NCBI GenBank assembly: GCA_963621145.1
Contig: CAVFDI010000022.1
Location: 1-26,201 of the forward strand
Direction: 5' to 3'
Length of the DNA: 26,201 bases
Source of the DNA: W0P28-013 sp963621145
GTDB lineage: Bacteria > Bacteroidota > Bacteroidia > Bacteroidales > Paludibacteraceae
The position numbers and the translations under genes are program-made. The notes under the pieces are model-generated. The model did no database searches and was not told where the DNA came from. It saw nothing but the letters and a program-made list of their open reading frames with translations. Below, one piece after another: positions 6,900 through 15,428 of this stretch; position 1 is the stretch's first letter; each line of letters opens with the position of its first letter.

Positions 6900-7799
6900 T
6901 TATTCGCTTTTATGCTCGAGCTGATAGCCAAATCCACGCAGTTTTTGTTCGCGGTTACGCCAGTCGCGCTCCACTTTCACAAACAGTTCGAGGAAGACTT
7001 TTTTGCCGAAAAATGCTTCGATATCTTTGCGGGCTTCGGTGCCGACTTTGCGCAGGGCGCGACCGCCTTTGCCAATGAGAATGCCTTTTTGCGAATCGCG
7101 CTCGCAGTAAATCACCGCACTGATGCGGATTATCGACTCTTCCTCTTTGAACGACTCCACAGCCACTTCAACAGAGTAGGGCACCTCTTTTTCGTAATTC
7201 AACAGAATTTTTTCGCGAATTATTTCGTCCACAAAAAAGCGTTCGGGCTTGTCGGTGAGCGCATCTTTGTCGAAAAATGGCGGCGAATCGGGCAGCAACT
7301 CTTTGATGTGCTTGAAAAGTGGTTCGATGTTGAATTTTTCTTTGGCCGAAAGCGGAAAAATCTCTGCTTTGGGCAATTCTTTATGCCAAAAATCGACCAA
7401 TTGTTCCAGTCGTGGCTGATCGATTAAATCTATCTTGTTGATTATCAAGATGATTTTGGTGGAGTCTTGCATTTTTTGCACTTTTTCGAGGAAAAAGGCA
7501 TTTTTTTCGGCCGAATCCTGCACATCGGTTACGTAGAGCAGAATGTCGGCGTCGGTCAGTGCCGAGTTTGAGAATTCGAGCATCGACTCCTGCAGCTTGT
7601 AGTTTGGTTTTAGCACGCCGGGCGTGTCGGAGTAGACTATCTGAAAGTCGTCGCCATTCACAATGCCCATAATGCGGTGGCGCGTGGTTTGCGCTTTCGA
7701 TGTGATGATGGAGATGCGCTCGCCCACGAGTGCGTTCATCAGTGTCGATTTGCCGACGTTCGGGTTGCCGACAATGTTTACAAAACCTGCTTTGTGCAT
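6900..7799 (-). CDS. era: GTPase Era (ribosome assembly factor)
   Basis: 299 residues, the normal Era length. It binds GTP and helps mature 16S rRNA and the 30S subunit at the inner membrane face. The G1 loop is GNPNVGKS (11-18), the switch I region contains KAQTTRHRIMGI (35-46), G3 is DTPG (58-61) and G4 is NKID (121-124). The C-terminal KH RNA-binding domain carries IGKGGRALRKVGTEARKDIE. All expected motifs are intact. ATG 7799 places the G1 loop at its usual distance from the start. The gene is followed by the separate lipoprotein promoter at 6824-6854. Upstream is 170 bp of short repeats, in which I found no consensus promoter. Confidence 0.97.
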   Translation of the reverse strand: MHKAGFVNIVGNPNVGKSTLMNALVGERISIITSKAQTTRHRIMGIVNGDDFQIVYSDTPGVLKPNYKLQESMLEFSNSALTDADILLYVTDVQDSAEKNAFFLEKVQKMQDSTKIILIINKIDLIDQPRLEQLVDFWHKELPKAEIFPLSAKEKFNIEPLFKHIKELLPDSPPFFDKDALTDKPERFFVDEIIREKILLNYEKEVPYSVEVAVESFKEEESIIRISAVIYCERDSQKGILIGKGGRALRKVGTEARKDIEAFFGKKVFLELFVKVERDWRNREQKLRGFGYQLEHKSE

Positions 7800-7969
7800 A
7801 TTTTTCGTTGATATGTTGATTAGTTGATAAGTTTATTTGCGGATTTGGTTATTTGTTGAAGCGTTGAACTGTTGAATCGTTGAATTGTTTCGGTCGCACT
7901 CGGTGCGTCCCTACTTTCACACTTTCAAACTTGTCTTGCGACTTGCTACTCATATCTTGCTACTCACTA
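7800..7969. repeat. Short-period repeat region with a second palindrome copy
   Basis: This gap is built of GTTGA-type words (7808-7890), the palindrome GGTCGCACTCGGTGCGTCC plus CTAC (7892-7914), then ACTTTC and TTGCTACTC words. The palindrome matches the one at 6726-6748. No reading frame is supported here. Confidence 0.6.
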
Positions 7970-8782
7970 TTATTTGCGCTTGTTTTTTGCTTTGATGTCT
8001 TCTTGCAGTTTCCACACTTTGGCGCGGCGCTGGTATGCGTCGAACGACATGTCGGGACCGAGCGTTACCACTTCGTCGTCGAAAAGTTTGATGGGCGAGA
8101 GGTGGTCGAACACAATGCGGTGGCGTTTCGGCTCGTAGTCCAAAAACATCTGCACATCGGCGTCGTATTCGAACACACGGCGACTGAGCGCGTATCCTTC
8201 GCCTGCGAAAATTGGCAATCCAAGGCGCACTTGTTCAGCCTTGTCGAACCAAAGCACATCTATAAATTTGCGCTGCGTATGACCTTTGTCGCCCTGCCAG
8301 CCCAAAAGAATGTAGATTTTCTGCTTCTGATATTTGTAGGCAATGGCGCGATAGTAGAGCGCACCATACCATTCTTCAGAAGAAATTGTCTGCGTTTCTT
8401 TCGCTGCGAATGGAGTGTTTTGTTGCGTTAGGATATGGTATTCGCAATCCGAGTTTTGGACGAATCCGTTGTAGATGAATCCGCTATCGGTTGGAATATT
8501 CCAAGTGTAGATGCGCAGCAAACCATCGTCGGAAAGCGTGTGCCCAACGAATTTTAGTCGACTGAAAGGGTAGTGGAACGAACCTTCGCATTTCAGCGCA
8601 GCCTGAAAAAGTGTGCAAATGCTGTCGTTGGTGCGTTGGTTGGCTGCGCCGTCGGTCGAGTTTTCAACAGCGGCAAAAAGTTGCGCTATCTGTTGTTCGT
8701 ACTCGGGCAGCGACTGCGCCTGCATGCCCACTGCGAAGCAGACGGAAATCAGTAAAAATCCTATTTTCTGAAGAAATTTCAT
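7970..8782 (-). CDS. Secreted protein of unknown function
   Basis: 270 residues. A signal peptide (MKFLQKIGFLLISVCFAVGMQAQ) predicts export to the periplasm or outer membrane. The mature part is mixed alpha/beta without cysteine pairs or repeats. A recognisable stretch is YYRAIAYKYQKQKIYILLGW followed by GDKGHTQRKFIDVLWFD. This pattern resembles an uncharacterised secreted protein widespread in Bacteroidota, recalled from memory and not searchable here; I assign no function. The start ATG 8782 is 14 bp from the left end of MITE copy 2, so its entire upstream region is the element, and any native promoter has been displaced or replaced. Co-transcription with malQ through the element is possible. 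Confidence 0.75.
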   Translation of the reverse strand: MKFLQKIGFLLISVCFAVGMQAQSLPEYEQQIAQLFAAVENSTDGAANQRTNDSICTLFQAALKCEGSFHYPFSRLKFVGHTLSDDGLLRIYTWNIPTDSGFIYNGFVQNSDCEYHILTQQNTPFAAKETQTISSEEWYGALYYRAIAYKYQKQKIYILLGWQGDKGHTQRKFIDVLWFDKAEQVRLGLPIFAGEGYALSRRVFEYDADVQMFLDYEPKRHRIVFDHLSPIKLFDDEVVTLGPDMSFDAYQRRAKVWKLQEDIKAKNKRK

Positions 8783-8796
8783 AGTCCGTTGTCAGA

Positions 8797-9012
8797 AGGT
8801 AGGTTCTAAAAATTCTACGCGTTTATTTTTTTTCTTTGGTCGGTTCAAAAAAAGTTTCTGCGATTTTTGTCGCTCTTTGCGAATTTTTGTTTCTAATTGG
8901 CATTTTTTTTCATCTTTTTTCAGTTATATGACACCTTGCTCCCTAGAAAATCAAAAAAACTGCTCGATTATATTTCAAAAATTCTTTCAAATATAATTTT
9001 TAGAACCTACCT
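8797..9012. mobile_element. MITE-like element, copy 2
   Basis: 216 bp with the same perfect 18-bp inverted ends as the copy at 55-269. Internally the left half (to about 8910) is nearly identical to copy 1, and the middle (8911-8985) shows substitutions and small indels. It sits between malQ and the secreted-protein gene, both leftward. Its right terminal repeat encodes the last residues of malQ (GRF) and the stop codon TAA at 9002-9000. A TATATTTG -7 match (minus strand, near 8994-8987) points toward the downstream gene. Confidence 0.8.
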
Positions 9013-11591
9013 GAAATCAGTTTAGCAATTTTTCGGTTGAAATCTTTGGCTTTCAGCAGTTGGTCGAGCGTGATGTGCATGCGGTAGCACCAGAAATGAT
9101 GCGGATTGCTAGGGTCGTTTATGCGTTCGCCATCGGCATCGAAAAAGCGCAGTGTCTCGTCGGTTGCCAGATAATCTTGCAGTGGCAAAATGGTGAGCAA
9201 ACTGCTGCTTTCGATGTGTTGCGCCACCACTTGTTCGGCAATGGCTGGCGTGCATTCTTGCGGTGCACAACCCACGCCATGAAGCATGTTGGTGTAGTAG
9301 CGCTGTGTGGCTTCGGTGTTTTCGTGCCACCAACTGCGCAGCGGCGATGTGTCGTGCGTGCCAGTGCTGCACACCGATAGATATGGTGTGTGGTGCGGAT
9401 CGACAAATTCGCTGTTCGGATCTTTGGGCATGCGCTGAATTTCGAGGCTTAGAATCTGCATTTCGCTCATGGTTTGCGGCACACAAGCGGGCAGCATGCC
9501 AAGGTCTTCGCCACAAACAAGCATGTTGGTGGTGCGCAGCAATGCTGGTAGTTTGCGTTGTGCCTGAATGCGCCAAAATTCGTTCTGGCGACGATAGAAA
9601 TAGTCCTCGTGCATTTGTGCCAGCACTTGACGTTCGTGGTCGTTTAGCGCAGCGTACGAGCGCGATTTGTAGACCATGATGCGCGGGTGGAATTTGCCCT
9701 GCTGATAGGCATCTTCGACGAAAAGTACTTCGGTGTGGAGCGCCATCAACTTGTCGCAAAGTGTACGTTCTTTGTCGCCAAAATAGTCGTTCAACTTGCG
9801 CTGCGTGTCGAATTCAGGCTTGAAACGAAGTGTGCCGTTGTCGTTTTTGTCGAAATAAGTTCTGGCAATTTTGTCGGCCTCGCGCCCAAAATCTTCGGCC
9901 AACATTTCGGTGGTGATGTAGGGGCGCAACATGCGGTCGCGATCGAAGTGCAGACCGTAGTTTTCAATTTCGCCAATGCACATTGGCATCGATGGGTTGA
10001 AGTAGCCAAGCAAGCCCCACAGTGCCGACATTGGCACTTCCCAAATGCGGAAAAATCCGAGAATATGATCGATTCGGTAGGCGTCGAAATATTTTGCCAT
10101 GTTGGCGAAACGCTCTTTCCACCATTGGTAGCCGTCTTTCTCCATTTCAGCCCAATTGTAGGTCGGGAAACCCCAATTCTGACCGATTACCGAAAAATCG
10201 TCTGGCGGTGCGCCCGCCTGTTTATCAAGATGGAAAAGGTGCGGATACATCCACGCGTCAACGCTGTTTGGACTGATGCCAATGGGTAGATCGCCTTTTA
10301 GTGCAACATTATGATTATGAGCATATTGGCGAACTTCGGTGAGTTGTTTTGTAAGATGATATTGCACAAAATAGTGCAGTTCAACCTCGTTGGCGTGTGC
10401 CTTGGCAAACGAGCGAACGCGCGCCTCGTTGTAGGTGGCCATGTCGTTCCAGCGGCGAAAATCGGCATTGCCATGCGCATCGCGAAGCACGCAAAAAACA
10501 GCGTAGGGCAGTAGCCATTGACGATTGGCGTTGAAGAATTTTTTGTAATCAGCCGAGGCAAAAGTTTTCTCTTTCTCCTGCTCGAAAATTAGTCGGATAT
10601 ATTCCCATTTCAGCGCATTCACTGCGGCATAGTCGACAAACGCTTGCTCGTTCAGCTTTTTGCGTCGTTGCTCGAAACGGGTTTCAAGTTTTGTGTCGCG
10701 CAGTTTGCCTATGTCGGCAAGATGCAGATACATCGGGTGCAACGCATAGACCGAAATGGCGCTGTACGGGTACGAATCGGCATTAGTTTGCGTGTTGGTG
10801 GTGTCGTTTATTGGCAGAATTTGAATGATTTTTTGCTGTGTTGCGTGCGCCCAATCGACCATTTGTCGCAAGTCGTAAAATTCGCCCACGCCCCAATCGC
10901 TATTGCTTCGCAGCGAGAATACTGGAATGGCTGTGCCTGCGCCTTTCCACGAGAAATCCTGACGGAAATCGTCGGAGAGCAGTGTGGCGCACTCGGCGGT
11001 TGGCAACCAGCGGTTAGCACCTTTTTCCCAGCGCACTATCTCGCCCGAGGCAAGGTCGTAGACTACAAATTTGTATTCAGCATTTTGCAGTTGATTGTTT
11101 TTCAGTTTTATGAACCAATCGGCATTTTCGGCAGGGTGGAGCGGCAGCAGTTTTTTTGTGTTCCATTCGCCAAGTTTCTGGCTCGAACCAACTATGCCAA
11201 CACCCTGATTTTCGTCCACGGCAGGCGCGTTCACCATAAGCAGCGTTTCGTTGGCTGCAATGCGTGGCAGCGATTCGGTTTTGTGCTTGCACCAAGCCTC
11301 GGTGAATGGCGTTGTGCGGAACACGCGCGCCGTCGATGGGTAGCGAAACGACTCGAACAGTTGCGTATCGCCCACAATGGCTGGCAGTGTGCGACGGTCG
11401 GGCGACTCAAGAATCTGCGTCTGCTCGGGGTTCAGCACATAGTAGGCGTAGGTGGTTGGCTTGCCCTGTGGCTCGTAGGTGCATTGCCAAAGACTGTCGG
11501 CCACATAGTTCATTGGCACCGTGTTGCCCTCAATTTCGAGGAAAACATTCTGACCAAAATAGGTGTAGCATTTCAGATTAAAGGTAATCAT
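9000..11591 (-). CDS. malQ: 4-alpha-glucanotransferase with two N-terminal starch-binding modules
   Basis: 863 residues of GH77 amylomaltase, which transfers alpha-1,4-glucan segments between maltooligosaccharides in the cytoplasm. Two CBM20-like modules precede the catalytic domain (about 1-100 and 110-215, the second with VGIVGSSQKLGEWNTKKLLPL). This is the DPE2-like layout common in Bacteroidota. The GH77 domain follows from about 240. The catalytic residues by family motif are present: Asp508 in YRIDHILGFFR, Glu695 in CGEDLGMLP and Asp747 in STGTHDTSPLR. It is larger than enterobacterial MalQ because of the modules. The C-terminus ends inside the MITE inverted repeat, so the original last residues may be lost. 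It belongs functionally with the glycogen genes at 19907-24856, though on the other strand. Confidence 0.95.
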   Translation of the reverse strand: MITFNLKCYTYFGQNVFLEIEGNTVPMNYVADSLWQCTYEPQGKPTTYAYYVLNPEQTQILESPDRRTLPAIVGDTQLFESFRYPSTARVFRTTPFTEAWCKHKTESLPRIAANETLLMVNAPAVDENQGVGIVGSSQKLGEWNTKKLLPLHPAENADWFIKLKNNQLQNAEYKFVVYDLASGEIVRWEKGANRWLPTAECATLLSDDFRQDFSWKGAGTAIPVFSLRSNSDWGVGEFYDLRQMVDWAHATQQKIIQILPINDTTNTQTNADSYPYSAISVYALHPMYLHLADIGKLRDTKLETRFEQRRKKLNEQAFVDYAAVNALKWEYIRLIFEQEKEKTFASADYKKFFNANRQWLLPYAVFCVLRDAHGNADFRRWNDMATYNEARVRSFAKAHANEVELHYFVQYHLTKQLTEVRQYAHNHNVALKGDLPIGISPNSVDAWMYPHLFHLDKQAGAPPDDFSVIGQNWGFPTYNWAEMEKDGYQWWKERFANMAKYFDAYRIDHILGFFRIWEVPMSALWGLLGYFNPSMPMCIGEIENYGLHFDRDRMLRPYITTEMLAEDFGREADKIARTYFDKNDNGTLRFKPEFDTQRKLNDYFGDKERTLCDKLMALHTEVLFVEDAYQQGKFHPRIMVYKSRSYAALNDHERQVLAQMHEDYFYRRQNEFWRIQAQRKLPALLRTTNMLVCGEDLGMLPACVPQTMSEMQILSLEIQRMPKDPNSEFVDPHHTPYLSVCSTGTHDTSPLRSWWHENTEATQRYYTNMLHGVGCAPQECTPAIAEQVVAQHIESSSLLTILPLQDYLATDETLRFFDADGERINDPSNPHHFWCYRMHITLDQLLKAKDFNRKIAKLISGRF

Positions 11592-11646
11592 ATCATTGAA
11601 AAAATGAATAATTTAATTTCTTATTTGAAGATTGATTTTCACTCCT

Positions 11647-11716
11647 CACTCCTAATTCCTCACTCCTAATTCCTCACTCCTAATTCCTCACTCCTAATTC
11701 CTCACTCCTAATTCCT
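11647..11716. repeat. Tandem array of a 14-bp unit between the TPR gene and malQ
   Basis: Five perfect copies of CACTCCTAATTCCT occupy 11647-11716 with no spacers. The end of the array supplies the stop codon and final codons (R, N) of the leftward TPR gene. It is the complementary-strand form of the GGAGTTAG-type words seen elsewhere. Perfect tandem identity suggests recent expansion by slippage. Confidence 0.9.
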
Positions 11717-13687
11717 AACTCTTTTCAGGTAGTTGTAAGCCTGATAGATGCCGAGTTCGCCTGCTTTGCTAAGGTCGTTCACACCATTTTTGTCGTTGCC
11801 GAGATAGATGTTTGTGAGCCCGCGATTGAAGTAGGCTTCGGCAAATTCGCTGTCGCACGCGATGGCTTGCGAATAGTTGCGAATGGCGGTCTTGAAATCT
11901 TTCTGCACGCAAAGCACATTGGCGCGGTTGAACCATGCGTAGGCGAAATCGGGCGCAATGGCCAATGCCTTGTCGTAGTCGCGCATTATCATTTCGTAGT
12001 CGTGAGCGTATTGTTCGCGCAGAGCGGTCTGATCGTCGTCGGCATTGCTCGAGCGGAATTCTAATTCTTTGAAACGGATATTTGCCCTGCAGAAATAGGC
12101 CAACGCCATGTCGCTATCGAGGTAGATGGCGCGCGAAAAGTCGGCAATGGCGTTCGCAAAATCTTGCACCAGCGAATAGTCGATGCCGCGAGCCAAATAG
12201 AGTAGCGCATTGTCGGGTGTGGCGTCGATGCGGCGCGAAAGGTCGTCGATAGACTGAAAATGGTGCGCTATGAGCGACTGCGTGAGCGGCATTTCGCGGT
12301 TCACTATGCGCAGCGCCGATTGCATAACGTGCTGTGTGTTAAGTTGTTCCACAAGTGTGCTGTAGTGGTCGTTTTTGCGCACGGGATCTTCTTTCTGATA
12401 GTATGTCAGCACAAAGTTTTTCTCGTTCTGTACATTGATTTGCGTGTTTTGCACCGCTCCGCGAATGCTTGCTGTGGCGTTGTTGCCCGTGTTGGCATCG
12501 AAAAGTCGTGTGCGCGCATCGGTTGGATCGTCGTCTTGCTGGGCAATTTCGGGGCGCGTGTCGATGTCGTTGTCGGTCTGTTGTTGCTGGCGATTTTTTG
12601 CCTCTTGGCGCAATTTTTCGGCACTATCGTAATCGTCGTAGGCAGCGCGCGTTTTGCCAAGTTTTTCGTATGCTTTGGCTCGACCATAGTAGGCTGGAGC
12701 AAAAGTTGGGTGGCGCTCAATCAGTGTTGTGAAATCGGTTTTGGCATTTGTCCAGTCGTGCAAATCGGCGTAAATCAGTGCGCGTTGGTAGCGTGCTTTG
12801 TCGTGGTCAGGCTTCAGTTTCAGAACCTCGTTCAGATCGTCGATGGCGCGGTTCAGATCGCCCACTTCGGTGCGCAGCAGTGCGCGGTTGAAACGCGCTG
12901 TTTCGTCGTTGGGGGCGAGTTCCACAGCACGATCGTAGTCAGCCAAAGCGCCGCGATAATTTTTCGCCTCGTAGTTCAAATAACCGCGGTTTACGAAGTA
13001 GCCAGCGTTTTGCGAGCCAAGGCGAATGGCTTCGTTGTAGTCGGACAGTGCGCCATTGTTGTCGCCTGTTTGCAGACGAGCGATGGCGCGCGTAGCCCAC
13101 AAATCGGGATTGAAGCGATCGGTTGCCACTAGTTGGTCGAAGTCGTCGAGCGCAGCCACCGTGTCGCCTTTGGCCAGATGAATGCGTCCGCGTTCGAAGA
13201 GCAGTTCTGCCGATTTTTTGTTGCGTTTCAGCAGATTGTCGGCATCAGACAAAGCATCGTCGTAATGTTCGAGCAGCAGGCGCGCCTCGATGCGACAGAG
13301 TGTAAATACGCTGTTTTCGGGCGCAAATTCGAGTGCTTGTGTGAAGTCGGCTTCGGCCTCGGCATAGCGATCGAGATGCATTCGCACAAAACCGCGAGCG
13401 TAGTAGGCTTGTGGCATGAATGCGTTGCGCTCAATCACGGCATTGCAATCCTGCTCGGCACCCGTAAAATCTTCCAACTGAATTTTTGCAATGGCGCGAT
13501 AATAATATGGTTCGGTGAGATAAGGTTTTGCCTTTATCACTTGGTTGAAATATTGAATCGACAGCACATAATCCTCGAAATAGAGCGCATTGCGACCGAT
13601 GGCCAACACGCGGTCGGTGTTCAACTGCGCCCATGCAAAAGCGGTTGGCAGCAGCACTATCGACAATATGGCGAGGAATCGTTTCAA
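11708..13687 (-). CDS. Secreted TPR-repeat protein
   Basis: 659 residues with a signal peptide (MKRFLAILSIVLLPTAFAWA). It carries two blocks of tetratricopeptide repeats. The first covers about 22-350, with units such as PYYYRAIAKIQLEDFTGAEQ and AGYFVNRGYLNYEAKNYRGA. The second covers about 490-655. They are separated by a Gln/Asp/Thr-rich linker near 355-430. TPR domains mediate protein-protein contacts; a periplasmic or surface scaffold is the natural reading, and the partner is unknown. It lies 27 bp after dapA and is probably co-transcribed with it. The last residues (VRN) and stop fall in the 14-bp tandem array, the same frame of repeat that ends the RluA-type and LigA proteins. Confidence 0.85.
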   Translation of the reverse strand: MKRFLAILSIVLLPTAFAWAQLNTDRVLAIGRNALYFEDYVLSIQYFNQVIKAKPYLTEPYYYRAIAKIQLEDFTGAEQDCNAVIERNAFMPQAYYARGFVRMHLDRYAEAEADFTQALEFAPENSVFTLCRIEARLLLEHYDDALSDADNLLKRNKKSAELLFERGRIHLAKGDTVAALDDFDQLVATDRFNPDLWATRAIARLQTGDNNGALSDYNEAIRLGSQNAGYFVNRGYLNYEAKNYRGALADYDRAVELAPNDETARFNRALLRTEVGDLNRAIDDLNEVLKLKPDHDKARYQRALIYADLHDWTNAKTDFTTLIERHPTFAPAYYGRAKAYEKLGKTRAAYDDYDSAEKLRQEAKNRQQQQTDNDIDTRPEIAQQDDDPTDARTRLFDANTGNNATASIRGAVQNTQINVQNEKNFVLTYYQKEDPVRKNDHYSTLVEQLNTQHVMQSALRIVNREMPLTQSLIAHHFQSIDDLSRRIDATPDNALLYLARGIDYSLVQDFANAIADFSRAIYLDSDMALAYFCRANIRFKELEFRSSNADDDQTALREQYAHDYEMIMRDYDKALAIAPDFAYAWFNRANVLCVQKDFKTAIRNYSQAIACDSEFAEAYFNRGLTNIYLGNDKNGVNDLSKAGELGIYQAYNYLKRVRN

Positions 13688-13714
13688 TTTTATAAAAATC
13701 TGATAATCAGTGCG

Positions 13715-14611
13715 TTATTCTTCTATCGATTTAATTTCTTCCAACACTTGTCGCATGCGTTCGGTTGTTTTTAGTGTGGTTGGCACAAGTGGCAGGCGCA
13801 GTTCGTTTTCGATAAAACCCATCATCGAGAGCAGACTTTTTACGCCAGCGGGGTTGCCATCGACAAAGAGCAGTTCCATCAGTTCGGTGAAACGGTAGTG
13901 AATTTCGCGTGCGCCCTCCAAATCGCCTCGCATAGCCAAGCGCACCATGCGACTGAATTCGCGCGGAAATGCGTTACCAACGACCGATATTGCGCCCACT
14001 GCGCCCAGCGTTATCAGCGGAAAAGTGATGCCATCGTCGCCCGAGATGACCATGAAATTTTTCGGCTTGTTCTTGATTATCTCGTCGATTTGCGAAAATT
14101 TGCCCGAGGCCTCTTTTATCGCTACAATGTTAGGAAATTCGTGGGCGAGTCGCAACACAGTTTCGGCGGTCATATTCACGCCAGTGCGGCCTGGCACATT
14201 GTACAAAATAATTGGTGTGGCTGTGGCTTGCGCAATGGCGCGGTAGTGCTGATAAATGCCCTCCTGCGATGGCTTGTTGTAGTACGGCACCACGCTCAGC
14301 ACGGCGTCCACTTGCGACAGATCGGTGTTGCGAATGGTCTCCACCACGGTGCGCGTGTTGTTGCCGCCAATGCCCATCACTATCGGCAGGCGTTTGGCGT
14401 TGCGGCTGATTATGAACTGCGCCAATTCGCTCTTTTCGGCTTCGGTGAGCGTGGGCGTTTCGGCCGTTGTGCCAAAAATCACCAAATAGTCGGCGTGGTT
14501 GCTTATTTGGTACTCGATGAGCCGTGCCAGCGCCTCGTAGTCGATGCTGCCGTCGTGCTTGAATGGCGTAACCAATGCCACGCCCATGCCTGTGAGTTTA
14601 TTTTGGTTCAT
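13715..14611 (-). CDS. dapA: 4-hydroxy-tetrahydrodipicolinate synthase
   Basis: 298 residues, normal DapA length. It condenses pyruvate with aspartate semialdehyde in lysine and diaminopimelate synthesis. Key positions are visible: GTTAETPTL (47-55) with Thr48/Thr49, the Tyr-containing VVPYYNKPSQEG (107-118), Tyr137 in LYNVPGRTG with Arg142, and the Schiff-base lysine Lys166 in VAIKEASGK. The glycine motif GDDGITFPL is also present. Start ATG 14611 gives the usual N-terminus (LTGMGVALVTPF). The upstream region is copy 1 of the 100-bp direct repeat at 14626, and I see no consensus promoter there. The TPR gene follows 27 bp downstream. Confidence 0.96.
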   Translation of the reverse strand: MNQNKLTGMGVALVTPFKHDGSIDYEALARLIEYQISNHADYLVIFGTTAETPTLTEAEKSELAQFIISRNAKRLPIVMGIGGNNTRTVVETIRNTDLSQVDAVLSVVPYYNKPSQEGIYQHYRAIAQATATPIILYNVPGRTGVNMTAETVLRLAHEFPNIVAIKEASGKFSQIDEIIKNKPKNFMVISGDDGITFPLITLGAVGAISVVGNAFPREFSRMVRLAMRGDLEGAREIHYRFTELMELLFVDGNPAGVKSLLSMMGFIENELRLPLVPTTLKTTERMRQVLEEIKSIEE

Positions 14612-14625
14612 ACTTAAAAGTTTCT

Positions 14626-14725
14626 GATTTCTAAATTTCTGGTTAGAAAGTTTCTAGTTTTTTTTTTTTGAAGATTTGAAAATTGCGCACTGTTCAATTT
14701 TTTTGCGAACACTACTCACTTCTAA
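14626..14725. repeat. About 100-bp intergenic direct repeat, copy 1
   Basis: From GATTTCTAAATTTCTGG through GCGAACACTACTCAC this matches 15298-15398 with only a few substitutions and one indel in the poly-T run. The two copies flank the gene at 14747-15283 in the same orientation. It contains no supported gene. Confidence 0.85.
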
Positions 14726-14746
14726 CTAAAAATTCCTCATTTCTAA

Positions 14747-15283
14747 TTATCTTGGCGATTGTTTTATCATTTTCAGATATTGCGAAATGGCGTCCCAAAG
14801 GGCGTGTTCGTAATTTTTGTTTTCATTGGTGGTTGATGCAATTTTCACTGCGAAATCAATCAGTCCAAACTCGCTCACATCGCCACCAATGCGGCAGCGA
14901 GCGTTGGCGTAGAGTAGCACATATTGCAGCGGCAGACAGAAATGCGGCGTCAGATCCACAATCAAATCATATTTTTTTGTGCAGATGGCATTGAGCGTGG
15001 CTTTGTCGGGTTTGCCCCAAAAACCGATTTGTTTTTTGCAGAGCAGATGGAAATGTTCGTTTTGTGGTGTTTCGCACTCTTTTTTCGCAACAAAACCTAC
15101 CACATCGACCTGCTTTCCATCGGCATGGAGCGTGCGCACAATAGCATCGATTTCTGCATGATTTTCTTGCAAATCGCTCTCGTAGAGCAGCAGTACGCTC
15201 TCGGCATGCGCATAGTCAACAAACTGTTTTTCACGCAAATTGCTCTTTCGCGCTCGGTATTTGAAAAGTTGTTTCTTTAGCAT
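14747..15283 (-). CDS. DUF6913-like protein of unknown function
   Basis: 178 residues, basic N-terminus (MLKKQLFKYRARKSN), no signal peptide or membrane segment. It has an alpha/beta pattern with strands such as SVLLLYESD, KQVDVVGFVA and YDLIVDLTPHFCLPLQYVLL. The length and order of these elements resemble the DUF6913 family of Bacteroidota; I recall this by pattern and cannot confirm it here. The arrangement also recalls a partial Rossmann-like glycosyltransferase domain, but no catalytic motif is visible. It lies between dapA and ligA, all leftward, and is flanked by a 100-bp direct repeat, which could allow its loss by recombination. Confidence 0.7.
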   Translation of the reverse strand: MLKKQLFKYRARKSNLREKQFVDYAHAESVLLLYESDLQENHAEIDAIVRTLHADGKQVDVVGFVAKKECETPQNEHFHLLCKKQIGFWGKPDKATLNAICTKKYDLIVDLTPHFCLPLQYVLLYANARCRIGGDVSEFGLIDFAVKIASTTNENKNYEHALWDAISQYLKMIKQSPR

Positions 15284-15297
15284 GTTTCAGATTTCTA

Positions 15298-15398
15298 GAT
15301 TTCTAAATTTCTGGTTAGAAAGTTTCTAGTTTTTTTATTTGAAGATTTGAAAATTGTGCGCTGTTCAATTTTATTGCGAACACTACTCACTACTAACT
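15298..15398. repeat. About 100-bp intergenic direct repeat, copy 2
   Basis: Same unit as 14626-14725. It is followed by CTTCTCACTTCTCACT tandem words and then the CTCATTCCTCACTCC words that enter the ligA 3' end (to about 15455). The ligA stop codon lies in this latter part. Confidence 0.85.
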
Positions 15399-15428
15399 TC
15401 TCACTTCTCACTTCTCACTAAAAATTCC

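Noticed and set aside
10644..11669. 341-residue frame antisense to malQ
   Set aside because: Translated sequence shows no domain and mirrors malQ codons; malQ has all GH77 residues.
11647..11716. Possible CRISPR array
   Set aside because: The 14-bp units are directly adjacent with no spacers, and no cas gene is present.
12260..13132. 290-residue frame antisense to the TPR protein
   Set aside because: Val/Cys/Phe-rich composition typical of antisense shadows; the TPR frame explains the region.
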